Shown here piece after piece: positions 11,933 to 24,700 of a stretch of DNA of 64,000 bases. The position numbers and the translations under genes were made by a program. The stretch's first letter is position 1, and each line of letters starts with the position of its first letter. This stretch comes from Colias croceus (lineage: Eukaryota; Arthropoda; Insecta; Lepidoptera; Pieridae). A model generated the notes under the pieces. It saw nothing but the letters and a program-made list of their open reading frames with translations, was not told where the DNA came from and did no database searches. Where the stretch lies: the NCBI RefSeq assembly GCF_905220415.1, contig NC_059553.1, positions 2,814,501-2,878,500 of the forward strand, written 5' to 3'.

Positions 11933-12254
11933 ATGTGAAGGCATCATGTGAAAACTACCGGTTCGATTTCGATGAAACTTGGTATAATTATACCTTATTA
12001 TCCTGGGCGTAAAATAGGATACTTTTTATCCTGGAAAAATACGTACAAAAAAAAATTAATCTTAATTTTTCAGTTTTATCCATAGACGTTGTTCTGTAGA
12101 ACCGCGAACACACGTTGCGTATTATATCATAGGCCTAGCCGTATTTGGGTACAATAGATATTTATAAGATGTCATTGTCAGAGTTACTCAAAATGGATAA
12201 ACCATCCACGAGAAGACCGACATCCGCGCGGACGGAGTCGCGGGCGGAGGCTAG
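11782..12254 (+). mobile_element. Helitron family D copy 1
   Basis: A|TCTATACATATAATAAATC at the start, (TCTG)n near 11905-11930, and a GC-rich hairpin then CTAG|T at the end. Near-identical relatives are at 16141-16620, 19894-20390 and 60477-60953. It is nested in the hAT-like element. Confidence 0.8.
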
Positions 12255-12467
12255 TGTTACATAAACTGTAAGAAAAATGAGTGTAGTACCTACAGTTAGT
12301 TACCCCACTATTTTATCCAATTTCACTTTTGTTTTACGTTTCACGTTCTAAAGAACGTGTCACGTGAGTTACAACTCAAAAAAATATGGGCCTTAGAAAA
12401 AAAAACTTTCAGAAAATATTACACAGAATAAAGTGAGTGTTATAAAAAAGTTTTCAAGGTAAAGAAG

Positions 12468-12640
12468 ATGCCATCGCAAATGCCATCGCAAGCGCGTTCG
12501 CAAGCGCGTTCGCAAGTGCCTTCGCAAATGCCTTCGCAAATGCCTTCGCAAATGCCTTCGCAAATGCCTTCGCAAATGCCTTCGCAAATGCCTTCGCAAA
12601 TGCCTTCGCAAATGCCTTCGCAAATGCCTTCGCAAATGCG
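12468..12640 (+). repeat. 12-bp minisatellite (ATGCCTTCGCAA)n
   Basis: About 14 units of a 12-bp repeat, the first few diverged (GCGCGTTCGCAA-like). The period is a multiple of three and lacks stops in several frames, so three overlapping pseudo-proteins (MPSQ, AFAK and LRRH repeats) appear open. These are not gene evidence. Confidence 0.9.
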
Positions 12641-13002
12641 GCCGTGCCACCGGCATTTGAGGTTCGAAGACCTGGATATGACTTTGGATACATACAGTTG
12701 CTAGTTACATATTATTTTTTTATTGTTGCCCCACCTTGAGCCCATGGCTAGCTACGCCCATGACTGTAGAGTAAGTATATTCATCCAAATGCTATAGTGG
12801 TTTTTTTGCTTTTTATAGAGTTACAAACATACATGCAATTCCAACCTCATAAACTTTCACGTACATATACCTATATCATTATTAGTAGGAAATAGGCAGA
12901 AATAATTAGTCGGATAGGTCATTGTCTATTTGATAATAGATAATATTGGCTACCTACTAAGTAATGTTTTTATTCTGCAAATGAAACCTTCATAATAATT
13001 GA

Positions 13003-14990
13003 TCCCACCAAAAACATAAATGTAAAAATTGGAGCCGAGTTCAATCGTTGACTTAATTTGCCAAAAAAAGAAATGAGATCTAAATGTGTGCCAAGTTCTG
13101 CAGACAGTCCAGAAATTTATTTACAAAGATGTATTAAGTTCTTAGGTTGACTGAAAACTCAATTGTTTTATTTTCCCTTAGAGAACAATGTTTATTCCGA
13201 AATATAACTTTTTTAATTTGAATAATATAATTATTTTCACAAAGCAAACAACTAATGACCTATGGAACCCCATAATTTGATGAGGCTAGTTTTTAGAACC
13301 TCACAAAATATAAACAGTATGTAAAACTAGCCTCATCAAATTATGGGGTTCAATAGGTCATTAGTTGTTTGCTTTGTGAAAATAATTATATTATTCAAAT
13401 TAAAAAAGTTATATTTCGGAATAAACATTGTTCTCTAAGGGAAAATAAAACAATTGAGTTTTCAGTCAACCTAAGAACTTAATACATCTTTGTAAATAAA
13501 TTTCTGGACTGTCTGCAGAACTTGGCACACATTTAGATCTCATTTCTTTTTTTGGCAAATTAAGTCAACGATTGAACTCGGCTCCAATTTTTACATTTAT
13601 GTTTTTGGTGGGATATCATTACTTTTTGTACAGAAAATTACTCTGCAAATTTGATTTTCTTTATAAATATAATACTTTTTATATACGATTTTTTTTTTCT
13701 TGCGGTTTCTCTGTATGGTTTGTTTAGTATTATTTTCTATATTTTCTTATATGTTATGAATGTCAGCGCACATTGCCCCGTCATTATCTGCAATTTTTTA
13801 AACTCGTTTTCTGTTTAAAAGATTACATGATTTTCTAAACATCCAGCGTGAATTTGTACACACACTATTACCAAGATCCAAAGATCGTTGTAGAAGAATC
13901 GTCGCCTTACTCCATGACGTTACGGTATTGCCATGACGCGATCTTGAAATTTTACTCTTAACGCGCCTAAAGATGTTTCACTCATATTAATATTACGCAA
14001 ATTAAATCATTTCGACCTTCGACGAAGCCTTCTTCCATTACACCATTTATGGTAATTATTTTTGCATGCTTGTATTGGCTAAACATGTTTGTGCTTTATT
14101 AATATAATTGTATCACCATTGAATACCATGTTTAAAGCAAAATAAAGATTTTATTTATTTATTTATTAATTTACACTGAAATTAAAACTAAACTAAACAC
14201 TCATAAATAAAGAATAAATAAATGTGAATATGTAAAATTATATATTATTTTTAACTGTATGAGCAATAAAGGCAATATTTTTATTACAATTTTCTTTTAT
14301 TTTACGTTTAATAACAGTTTTTAATAAAGAAATCATGCAATCGAAGTAATCCGCCCTAGCGATACTAGCGCGAGTGAGTGTGATGTCAGAGGCGCTTCGA
14401 ATCTACAGATGTTTCGTCCTAAAATATGTAAACTTCAATAATCTATATCTCAGTCATTTATTGATGGATTTCAAAAATTTTTTCAGCCACTGATTAGTTT
14501 TGATCTATTTTTTAAGACTAGTAAGGTGAATATACTATTTTCTTTTTTTTTAAACTTTTCCATTTTTCCATACAAACAAAATTTATGTCATTGAAAAAAA
14601 AATTCAATACAAATAAATTCAGTATTTTCTGATTTTTTCCTTTGTACACTCACTATTACCTAGTTGATTACAAAATTTGAACTTTCTAGGTCATCTGGAA
14701 GTGGGTTAGGTTTTGTATATGTCTATAAGTCAGTCAGTCTTAAAAATTGCGATTTTTGGATATTAATATCTACGCAACTGTTTAATCTGTATTTATGAAA
14801 TTTAAGGTTCTTGTTTATCTTGAGGTCCTCTTGATATGTACCAATTTTGGTTTATTTAACTTAAATAGTTTTCGAGTTATAAGGGGGTGAAAAGTGGCTC
14901 GAAATGGTTCGTGTAAATATACACACGGCTGCTGCTCGCCAGTTCTCTTCGCTTGAACTCGGCTTGACACGCTGCCGCGTGTCTAGATAC
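13003..14990. mobile_element. Repeat R copy 1, beginning with a giant hairpin
   Basis: A block from TCCCACCAAAAAC to GTGTCTAGATAC recurs almost identically as R copy 2 (16758-21094, with insertions). The first 611 bp form a near-perfect inverted repeat: arms about 13003-13293 and 13322-13613, loop about 28 bases. TTGA flanks both ends. No coding frame of note. It represents the state of R copy 2 before its two large insertions. Confidence 0.7.
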
Positions 14991-15561
14991 TTGAGGAACT
15001 CGTAAAACAAAAAATTATTATTCAGCGATGTGAAAATAATTTAGACGGGTAGATTATTCAAAGATTATTCAGATATCAGTTTGTAGGATTTGCTTGCCTT
15101 GGAGTGTGGGTCAAATGAATACGATTAATTTTCATAAAATATCAAACATTTATTTTATAGAATAATATAGACTGTAAGCAGACGTAGTAATACCAGCTCG
15201 AGGTTTATGATTTTATTTTGCGGGTTTAAATATTGCAATTAAAGAAACTAAAGCGTTCTTTAAAACTACTAACCTCCCTTTTTTGCCAAAGTTCTCTAAC
15301 CTACATTGATGATTGAGTTTTAATTAATTATGCGCGTGTTTTTCGACCTCCCAACGTCTTCGTAATCTTATTATTTTTTTGTAAAAATGGACTATATCTA
15401 AGAAAATAAACTAAGGATCATGATGTTTATTTGGAAATAAATACAAATCAAATAACTAGATATTTAATAAACACCCTGTTTATATTCGTTCATTACGTGA
15501 GTGAAAAGCGCATTTCAATTTCTGAAAGTTTGACGAATGGATTCGTTTATGAAATTACTTT

Positions 15562-16041
15562 TAGTTCAGGATCCATCGCCCATTCTTGCAAGTGACTACT
15601 ATCAAGCTAATTTTCCGTTTGTATTTTGATGAGACGCCCAATAATTTCGTGTACGAAACTCTCGATTGTGGTAGCTAACAGAGATAACAAGGATAAAATT
15701 TTTTGATTTGATGGTTCCTTAAATATTTAATAAGTACTCACTGAATTTTTTTTGTTCAATCTCAAGATAATTATCTAAATTATTCGAAAAAATATTTGTC
15801 CTACAAAATCTATGGTTTGTTCAAAGAGTCCCCCTTTCCAAAGTGTACCTATCGATAACGAGGTCATCATAAATGATTACTAACAATCTTATTTTTTTGT
15901 TTTCACTTAGTTAATGTTTATATAATTCAACAGACATATTTCGTACACGAAATTATTGGGCTTCTCATCAAAATAAAGCTACTCACGGAAAATCAGCTTG
16001 ATAGTAGTCACTTGCAAAAATGGGCGATGGATCCTGAACTA
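15562..16041. mobile_element. MITE with ~85-bp terminal inverted repeats
   Basis: TAGTTCAGGATCCATCGCCC at the left matches the reverse complement of the right end, and similarity continues for about 85 bases through a TTTCGTGTACGAAA block. It is 480 bp and AT-rich, with no ORF. Flanking duplication is unclear (possibly TTT). Confidence 0.7.
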
Positions 16042-16140
16042 TTTCGTAAAGATATAAGATAATCGATTACACTAGAATGGGCAAATTGTTTGCGATTTTA
16101 AATAAGTCAAGCTGCTTCCTGTTTTTTGCGCTTGACCTAA

Positions 16141-16620
16141 TCTATACATATAATAAATCTGTAGAAGGGTCAATTCTGTACATTGAAAATACTGAAAAAA
16201 TAAATAGCAGGGGGTGTTACTGGATCGATACCAAACCCAAATATGTGATTAAAAAAATTTTTGTCTGTCTGTCTGTCTGTCTGTCTGTATGTGAAGGCAT
16301 CACGTGACAACTAGCGGTTCGATTTCGATGAAACTTGGTATAATTATACCTTATTATCCTGGGCGTAAAATAGGATACTTTTTATCCTGGAAAAATACGT
16401 AGAAAAAAATTAATCTTAATTTTTCAGTTTTATCCATAGACGTTGTTCCGTAGAACCGCGAACACACGTTGCGTATCTATTATTATAGGCCTAGCCGTAT
16501 TTGGGAATTGGGTCCAATAGATATTTATAAGATTTTATTGACAGAGGTACTCAAAATGGAGAAATAACCATCCACGCGAAGACCGACATCCGCGCGGACG
16601 GAGTCGCGGGCGGAAGCTAG
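16141..16620 (+). mobile_element. Helitron family D copy 2
   Basis: A|TC start and CTAG|T end with an internal (TCTG)n; clearly the same family as 11782-12254. It contains the incidental frame at 16077-16307. Confidence 0.82.
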
Positions 16621-17460
16621 TTTCAAATATTTTTTTAATCGGTAGAGTAGTTAGATAGTTACTTAAGTAGTTTTTATTTTATTCTCAACAAAAATGCAAA
16701 TCTTTTTCTTTATAGTTATATTAGTATAAAGAAAGATGAAGAGGTTACTATAATAGAACATCCCACCAAAAACATAAATGTAAAAATTGGAGCCGAGTTC
16801 AATCGTTGACTTAATTTGCCAAAAAAAAAGAAATGAGATCTAAATGCGTGCCAAGTTCTGCAGACAGTCCAGAAATTTATTAACAAAGATGTATTAAGTT
16901 CTTAGGTTGACTGAAAACTCAATTGTTTTATTTTCCCTTAGAGAACAATGTTTATTCCAAAATATAACTTTTTTTATTTGAATAATATAATTATTTTCAC
17001 AAAGCAAACAACTAATGACCTATTGAACCCCATAATTTGATGAGGCTAGTTTTTAGAACCTCACAAAATATAAACAGTATGTAAAACTAGCCTCATCAAA
17101 TTATGGGGTTCAATAGGTCATTAGTTGTTTGCTTTGTGAAAAAAATTATATTATTCAAATAAAAAAAGTTATATTTTGGAATAAACATTGTTCTCTAAGG
17201 GAAAATAAAACAATTGAGTTTTCAGTCAACCTAAGAACTTAATACATCTTTGTTAATAAATTTCTGGACTGTCTGCAGAACTTGGCACGCATTTAGATCT
17301 CATTTCTTTTTTTTGGCAAATTAAGTCAACGATTGAACTCGGCTCCAATTTTTACATTTATGTTTTTGGTGGGATATCATTACTTTTGTACAGAAAATTA
17401 CGATTTTTTTTTTCTTGCGGTTTCTCTGTATGGTTTGTTTAGTATTATTTTCTATATTTT

Positions 17461-18209
17461 TAACCGACTTCAAAAAAAAGGAGGAGGTTATCAATTCGGC
17501 CGGTATATTTTTTTTTTTTTTTTTTTTTTTTTATGTATGTACACCGATAACTCCGAGGTTTCTGAACCGATTTACGTGATTCTTTTTTTGTTCGATGCGG
17601 GATGGTGTCGAATTGGTCCCATAAAAATTTTATTCGGCTAGGCCTAGTAGTTTTTATTTTATGAGCATTTTTGTCTGTACTCGATGACTTAATTTCAATG
17701 TAGCAAGTAACTTTGATTCACTTCCCGGTAACCGATTGAGCTGAAATTTTGTATACGAATGTAATTAATTGGATAGCGATGAAACATTATCATGACATGG
17801 AGCTGATCTGATGATGGAATCGGAAGGTGGCCATAGGAACTCAGTAATATATTGACTCAACTTTATCGAGTTTGGGCTCGTTTGATTCGTGTTGAAAAAT
17901 ACACTAAAAAGTATTAAATAAAAATAACTGCGTTAAAAACAACCGACTTCAAAAACGGAAAAGTAAGAAATAAAAAAGATTTGATATTATTAATTACTAC
18001 ATATTATTTTTATGTGCTATTTATTAAATAGGTTTGAAGTCGGTGCCAAACACTAAGTAAGCACTTAGTATTAAGCCCATGCACCGACATCAAACCTTTT
18101 TAGTAAATAGCACATAAAAATAATATGTAGTAATTAATAATATCAAATCTTTTTTATTTCTTACTTTTCCGTTTTTGAAGTCGGTTGTTTTTAACGCAGT
18201 TATTTTTAT
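17461..18209. mobile_element. Inserted element with AACCGACTTC ends and a terminal hairpin
   Basis: Absent from the matching site of R copy 1 (near 13744). It starts TAACCGACTTCAAAAA and its right end carries the inverted TTTTTGAAGTCGGTT. A foldback occupies about 17930-18209 with ~120-bp arms around an ~35-base loop. A related fragment is at 24389-24443. Confidence 0.65.
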
Positions 18210-18965
18210 CTTATATGTTATGAATGTCAGCGGACATTGCCCCGTCATTATCTGCAATTTTTTAAACTCGTTTTCTGTTTAAAAGATTTCATGATTTTCT
18301 AAACATCCAGCGTGAATTTGTACACACACTATTACCAAGATGCAAAGATCGTTGTAGAAGAATCGTCGCCTTACTCCATGACGTTACGGTATTGCCATGA
18401 CGCGATCTTGAAATTTTACTCTAAACGCGCCTAAAGATGTTTCACTCATATTAATATTACGCAAATTAAATCATTTCGACCTTCGACGAAGCCTTCTTCC
18501 ATTACACCATTTATGGTAATTATTTTTGCATGCTTGTATTGGCTAAACATGTTTGTGCTTTATTAATATAATTGTATCACCATTGAATACCATGTTTAAA
18601 GCAAAATAAAGATTTTGTTTATTTACACTGAAAATAAAACTAAACTAAACACTCATAAATAAAGAATAAATAAATGTGAATATGTAAAATTATATATTAT
18701 TTTTAACTGTATGAGCAATAAAGGCAATATTTTTATTACAATTTTCTTTTATTTTACGTTTAATAACAGTTTTGAATAAAGAAATCATGCAATCGAAGTA
18801 ATCCGCCCTAGCGAGACTAGCGCGAGTGAGTGTGATGTCAGAGGCGCTTCGAATCTACAGATGTTTCGTCCTAAAATATGTAAACTTCAATAATCTATAT
18901 CTCAGTCATTTATTGATGGATTTCAAATTTTTTTTCGGCCACTGATTAGTTTTGATCTATTTTTT

Positions 18966-20226
18966 CTTAGATTACAAAATAAAGTACAGATGGAGCATGA
19001 CAACCGCCCGTCGCCCTTGTCAAAGAAAATACGAAATCAAAAACAAATACGTCGCTGCACCAGTGCTATAGCGCATATAGTGTCATGCAATACGTCAAAA
19101 AGGGTTTGCAATTTTAGTAAAAAAATGCCGTCTTGTGATAATAAAACGCTGTAAAATTTGTTCCCGAAAACAAAAAAAAGATAAAACATCGTTTCACAGG
19201 TTTTCTGTAGATTATTTGGCTGATTTATTTCTTTAATACGAATAATAATTTTACAGATATGAAGGAATACAAAACTTCAACGTATGTTGCCGGTATTTTG
19301 AAAATGAATTTGCCATTTTTATTGGTAAAACGGTAAAATGGTTAAAAGATCTTCAGGGTAATGCTGTTGGATTTTTCGATCGTGAATGTGATTATTTGTA
19401 TAGTGCACTAAAGGTTCATGATCATAATAAGATTATTTTAATAAGCATAATACATTACTTTGTTACTTTTATAAAGCTTTTAAACGTCATAGTCGTTTTC
19501 GCTTGCGATTTAATTTATGTGAACTCCATGATGGATATGATGAAAATAAAATGTCCCGTATTCTCGACTAAAAACTACCGCTATTCGTATTCATATATTA
19601 TGAAAAATATAATTAATATTTATTATAGTTAATATTGAAACTTTTTTTATGTAATTTATTTAATAAAAAATTTAATACAATTACTTTGTCCATATATAAC
19701 TTTAGTAGGCAGGTACTTTATGTAATAAAAGAATTTAAATAAAAATTAAAACTTGACTTCTCATTTATGTACGTATATAGCCTACGTCACTACCGCCACT
19801 AACATAATAATTCAGATCATTGCAATGAAACCTCACCACTCAAAATCGGTCCAACGGTTTATACTGCAGGGCGTGTCAAAGAAATATTATACACTAGCTT
19901 CCGCCCGCGACTCCGTCCGCGCGGATGTCGGTCTTCGCGTGGATGGTTTATTTCTCCATTTTGAGTAGGTACCTCTGACAATAAAATCTTATAAATATCT
20001 ATTGGACCCAATTCCCAAATACGGCTAGGCCTATAATAATACGCAACGTGTGTTCGCGGTTCTACGGAACAACGTCTATGGATAAAACTGAAAAATTAAG
20101 ATTAATTTTTTTCTACGTATTTTTCCAGGATAAAAAGTATCCTATTTTACGCCCAGGATAATAAGGTATAATTATACCAAGTTTCATCGAAATCGAACCG
20201 CTAGTTTTCACGTGATGCCTTCACAT

Positions 20227-20271
<45 letters not shown>

Positions 20272-20609
20272 AATTTTTTTAATCACATATTTGGGTTTGG
20301 TATCGATCCAGTAACACCCCCTGCTATTTATTTTTTCAATATTTTCAATGTACAGAATTGACCCTTCTACAGATTTATTATATGTATAGATACATACATA
20401 AAATCGAAAAACATAACCCTCTTTTTTCCGTAGTCGGAGAAAAATTTGGGAAATTTTTCAATATCTGGCAACATTACACGCACACAGAAGCACCGTGTAC
20501 GTACAGTGCAGCGGTGAAATGACAGCACACATAGCTTTATTGAAAATGACGATAAAATATTCGGTTTAGTTCGGCAACGCTCCATCTGTCTTTTATTTTG
20601 TAATCTAAG
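18966..20609 (+). mobile_element. P-element-like transposon, degenerate
   Basis: The ends share an inverted repeat of about 31 bp (CTTAGATTACAAAATAAA, two mismatched bases, ACAGATGGAGC). Both sides carry TATTTTTT (18958-18965, 20610-20617), an 8-bp duplication. R copy 1 has the empty site at 14506-14513 with a single TATTTTTT. Inside, from 19124, decayed frames read MPSCDN, KICSRK and KTSFHRF, then after an intron-like break CCRYFENEF: this is a decayed THAP zinc finger layout, as in P-element and THAP9-type transposases. A Helitron (19894-20390) is nested within. Confidence 0.72.
19894..20390 (-). mobile_element. Helitron family D copy 3, nested in the P-like element
   Basis: Reverse-oriented copy with CTAG at 19894-19897, a long (CAGA)n tract near 20227-20270 and the TC start at 20389-20390, between A and T in its own orientation. 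Confidence 0.82.
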
Positions 20610-21786
20610 TATTTTTTAAGACTAGTAAGGTGAATATACTATTTTCTTTTTTTTAAACTTTTCCATTTTTCCATACAAACAAAATTTATGTCATTGAAAA
20701 AAAAATTCAATACAAATAAATTCAGTATTTTCTGATTTTTTCCTTTGTACACTCACTATTACCTAGTTGATTACAAAATTTGAACTTTCTAGGTCATCTG
20801 GAAGTGGGTTAGGTTTTGTATATGTCTATAAGTCAGTCAGTCTTAAAAATTGCGATTTTTGGATATTAATATCTACGCAACTGTTTAATCTGTATTTATG
20901 AAATTTAAGGTTCTTGTTTATCTTGAGGTCCTCTTGATATGTACCAAATTTGGTTTATATAACTTAAATAGTTTTCGAGTTATAAGGGGGTGAAAAGTGG
21001 CTCGAAATGGTTCGTGTAAATATACACACGGCTGCTGCTCGCCAGTTCTCTTCGCTTGAACTCGGCTTGACACGCTGCCGCGTGTCTAGATACATTACTA
21101 TAATAGATAGATATCGATGTTTTATGTTGTTATATTCGTTGTCTAGTTACCAAAATCGCAACCCCACAGTCAGCGTCGAATGCTATGTTTCCCACAAAAT
21201 GTTCGACGTTCGTTCTAAATTGAAATATGTTTTTGAAAATAATTCTTAATAATTATAATGAAAAAGATATGTTATGAGTTGAAGAACTGAGAATAAATAG
21301 ATAATAATTTCCTTTTATTATAATGGCTGCCATCGTACCAACGGGGTTAACCAATGGGGTGAGTATTAAAAAGTTGAAAGTTCAGTTTATCATTATTTTA
21401 TTTCTACGAATTTTTTGTTTGAAATATCATGATTAATGACTAATGTTTCGTCTTTATATCAAATTGAAGTTAATTAAAGCAGGAACCTACTATTAAACGA
21501 ACTAATAAAGCGCGAATAACGCAGGCATCAAACATTAAGGACGGCCTTTAGAATTGATTAGTTAAGATAGAAACTGATTTATTAATGATTCCTTGCAATT
21601 AAACAATATCTGTAAGACTCCTCAGCACCCACACTGATACATAATTACCTTCGTGTCCGGATTTTTACTGGCCTCGTTTAATCGTTGGCAGGAAACCGAA
21701 ATTTACAGTTAGATTATAATTATTGTTGTAAAACAGTTTTATTTTACACGTTGCACTGATAACACGAATTATTTATAATAGTGAAA

Positions 21787-24700
21787 ATGGCCGACGAAAA
21801 ATCGGGAAAAAGTTCAGAGAGCATGAAGAAGACGACATCTTCAAACGAAGTGAATATTGACCGAATGTCAATCGTCGAAGATTCCGCTATAGTAGTGTGT
21901 ACCTAATTCATTTATTTTTTTGTACTTATAGGCACCATTATTTATTCGTATGATGAATAAAGGCTTTTGTCTTTGTCCTAACTCCACACAATGATTCAAT
22001 CGATGTAGGTAACTTATAGCCTGTATAGATAAAATACATCCGTTTTTACATACCTAGTCATTACCTACTATGGTTTTTATTAACTTTGCGAAGTTCAGAA
22101 GAAAGATCCCATCTATTGTCTCCATCCATTATTTGACTCCCAAAGTTCCATCAAAGTTTCAACTTCCAAGTAGGTATGTTATACGAATAAAGAAAATTGT
22201 GTGGCGTGCCATGCTTATTAATAATTGTAAGAATATTCATGAAATTATTAAGTTCATTTACCTTTCCCACGCTACATTGAATCATAAACGAATAAAGACT
22301 ATTGTTAGAGTGTTCCCATATTTTGGCGCAAAGTTTATTCAGTACATACTTTTAGATATTTCGTGATTGTTTGTGTTTAGAATTCGTGTCATTCGATTAT
22401 ACTTTTTAATTCGAATTAAAATGGCGCGAATCGCAGAAATGCTTGTAAGTTGCCATTTTTTTTATTTTAATTGGTGTGAGAAAACGACGTTTTCTAAAAT
22501 TCGTTATTTTAAAAACGTCCATATCCATTAAGTCCATTTCCATCAAACTGCTAGCATTCTAACTTTTACATTACATCATAAATCCTAAGAACTAGGGGAA
22601 GGAGGCCTAAAGTGGGCATAGAGCCTAAAGCGGGCACTCAGTATAGTATCGAAATTTTAAATAATGGCGCGCGCGCGACGCGTGAGCACGATCCCCGCAC
22701 CCCTAGCCCACCTCGCGGCAGTCGTTCGATTCGCTTGCGAGCACGCATTTACAAGCTGCAACAAATAAATGTTTTTCAATGATTTTTGAAAAATATTGCA
22801 AGGTATGTAATATGTGTTCTTTTTATTTTGGTCTTTACAATCCTTTAACCAAAATTTGTTAGTTATTAAGTGGCTATCTGGCCGTATTTTGGTTCCATAA
22901 AAATCCACATGTCTAAAAATCTTGAGGCTAGAATTTCGTCTGAACCTTTCAAATGTCGAATAAGGCATAGCGGGCAGGGTAAAGCGGGCACGCGCCCGCT
23001 TTGCCCCGTCCGCTAAAATGTTACATTCTTTTGTTAATTTTTTGCTTTAGAATTTGCTTTTTCCTTTCAGATGGTTAGTAAATATAAGCGTAAAACTTCA
23101 CAAGCCTCATGGCAATGCTCAACTATGCAGCAAGCAATGCGTGAAGTGCAAGAGTTAGGAAAACCTGTCAAAAAAGTAGCAACTAAATATGGGATTCCAA
23201 GAACGACATTGCAAAGACATCTTAAATCGTTCGTGTAATGAGCTTGGTAGGTTAACTAGGTCTTTTCTACGGAACAAGATATGGAACTTTTGGAATACGT
23301 GGACTCTTTATTTTACGGGCTGTCTAAACAAGAATTTATGGAACTTGTATACTTACCTATTAGGTACATTATTTTAGGAATTATTTTGTTTAAATACTTG
23401 TCGTTCACATGTTATGCCGACCTTTATAATTTGTTTCATCATTAATGACAATTATAAATTTATTTTTAATTTTGTAATGAGACTTTTATTTTTTTAAGTT
23501 CCTTTGTTTCATTAAATTTAAAAATAATTGTGTGACTGTTTGAAATAAGTACATAACTTATAAAATATTTCTGTCTTTTACTCTATTTATTAGATATGTA
23601 TATATATTATTTGTGGCTGTATATTTTGAAATCTGCTGTTTAAATCCAGGCCTGCCCGCTTTACCCAACTACTGCCCGTTTTGCCCTAAACGAAAGCCCG
23701 CTTTAGGCCTCCCCTTCGGGCAAAGCAGGCAATCGTAGGCTTTTAGTAAACTGTTAATAATTATTATATACTTTAACTTTTGACAAGTTTAACCACTTAG
23801 CATTCAAAAGTATTTATTAATGGAACTTTTTGCAAAAAAATGAATGGTTTAACTTCTTTGCAAACTTCATTTTTTTTAATTTTCCGGTAAGGTGCCCCCT
23901 TTGGGCCCACTTCCCCTAAGTCTACGAATATATTATTGTGATAGGTAACAAGGTTGCTTAAATCCCACAATTACAGTAAGCTGTAAAGTTTTGTGCTCTT
24001 CCTAAAACGGTGCCGTATAATTAACGTTTTATTAATTACAAGCTTCCGCCCACGACTTTGTACGTGCATCCCCGTTTTTCCCCGTTCCCGCAAGAATTTC
24101 GAGAAATCCTTTCTTATGGGACGCCTATATTAATTATATATTTTTTTATTAATTATATAAATAGAAGAAAAATATTCTTTATTATACTACACAATTACCT
24201 TCAACTTGCTTTTTGGAAGGTAGGTAATGAATAAATGAGTGTGCTCAAAACTACGCGACAGAAGTGAAAACCTAAGTAGCGTTCCATAGAGCATAGAAGA
24301 GTGTGTCATTGAAAAATCTTCTAAACGCCTTGAGTAGTTTTCACTACATGAAAATAAAGTATTTTTCCTTTCATAGCAAAGAGACTTTTTAACCGACTTC
24401 AAAAAAAAGGAGGAGGTTATCAATTCGGCCGGTATATTTTTTTTGTCAGTGTCAATTATAACTTTACTACACGATATATTTACATTATCTTCCAGATTAA
24501 AGGCATCGATGCGAACCGCTATGCGACGAAGAAGACCGTTGCGCAGGGCTTGCTGGACATAGCTTTGTTGACATCGAACGCATCGCAGCTGAAGTACATC
24601 CTACAAGTGGGGTCGAAGCACGAATTCTATACGCTACTCGTCACTTTGATCACCATATCGATTATTTTACAGGTAATTATTTTTAAACAAATCGAAAAGC

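Larger units (their letters stand above)
11408..12762. mobile_element. hAT-like element with 8-bp target duplication and a 12-bp tandem repeat inside
   Basis: Terminal inverted repeats CATGGGCGTAGC are flanked on both sides by ACTGTAGA (11400-11407 and 12763-12770), an 8-bp duplication typical of hAT insertions. Subterminal GGTGGGGC motifs face each other. The 1355-bp element contains a Helitron (11782-12254) and a minisatellite (12468-12640). No transposase was found, so it is non-autonomous. Confidence 0.75.
16758..21094. mobile_element. Repeat R copy 2, with two nested insertions
   Basis: Same sequence as 13003-14990 but carrying inserts at 17461-18209 and 18966-20609. The giant hairpin is at 16761-17374. 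A 13-bp direct repeat TTACTATAATAGA flanks the copy (16745-16757 and 21095-21107), which supports mobile insertion. The two copies differ by few bases, so duplication is recent. Confidence 0.72.

Noticed and set aside
12393..12704. Three overlapping repetitive open frames (MPSQ, AFAK, LRRH repeats)
   Set aside because: They arise from a 12-bp minisatellite whose period is divisible by three; no splice, domain or flank supports a protein.
19396..19968. 78- and 71-residue + frames
   Set aside because: They lie inside the degenerate P-like element and nested Helitron, and carry no intact domain.
22070..22366. 98-residue + strand frame in ninjurin intron 1
   Set aside because: No recognisable domain, no splice context linking it to exon 1 or 2 in phase, and basic AT-rich composition typical of chance frames.
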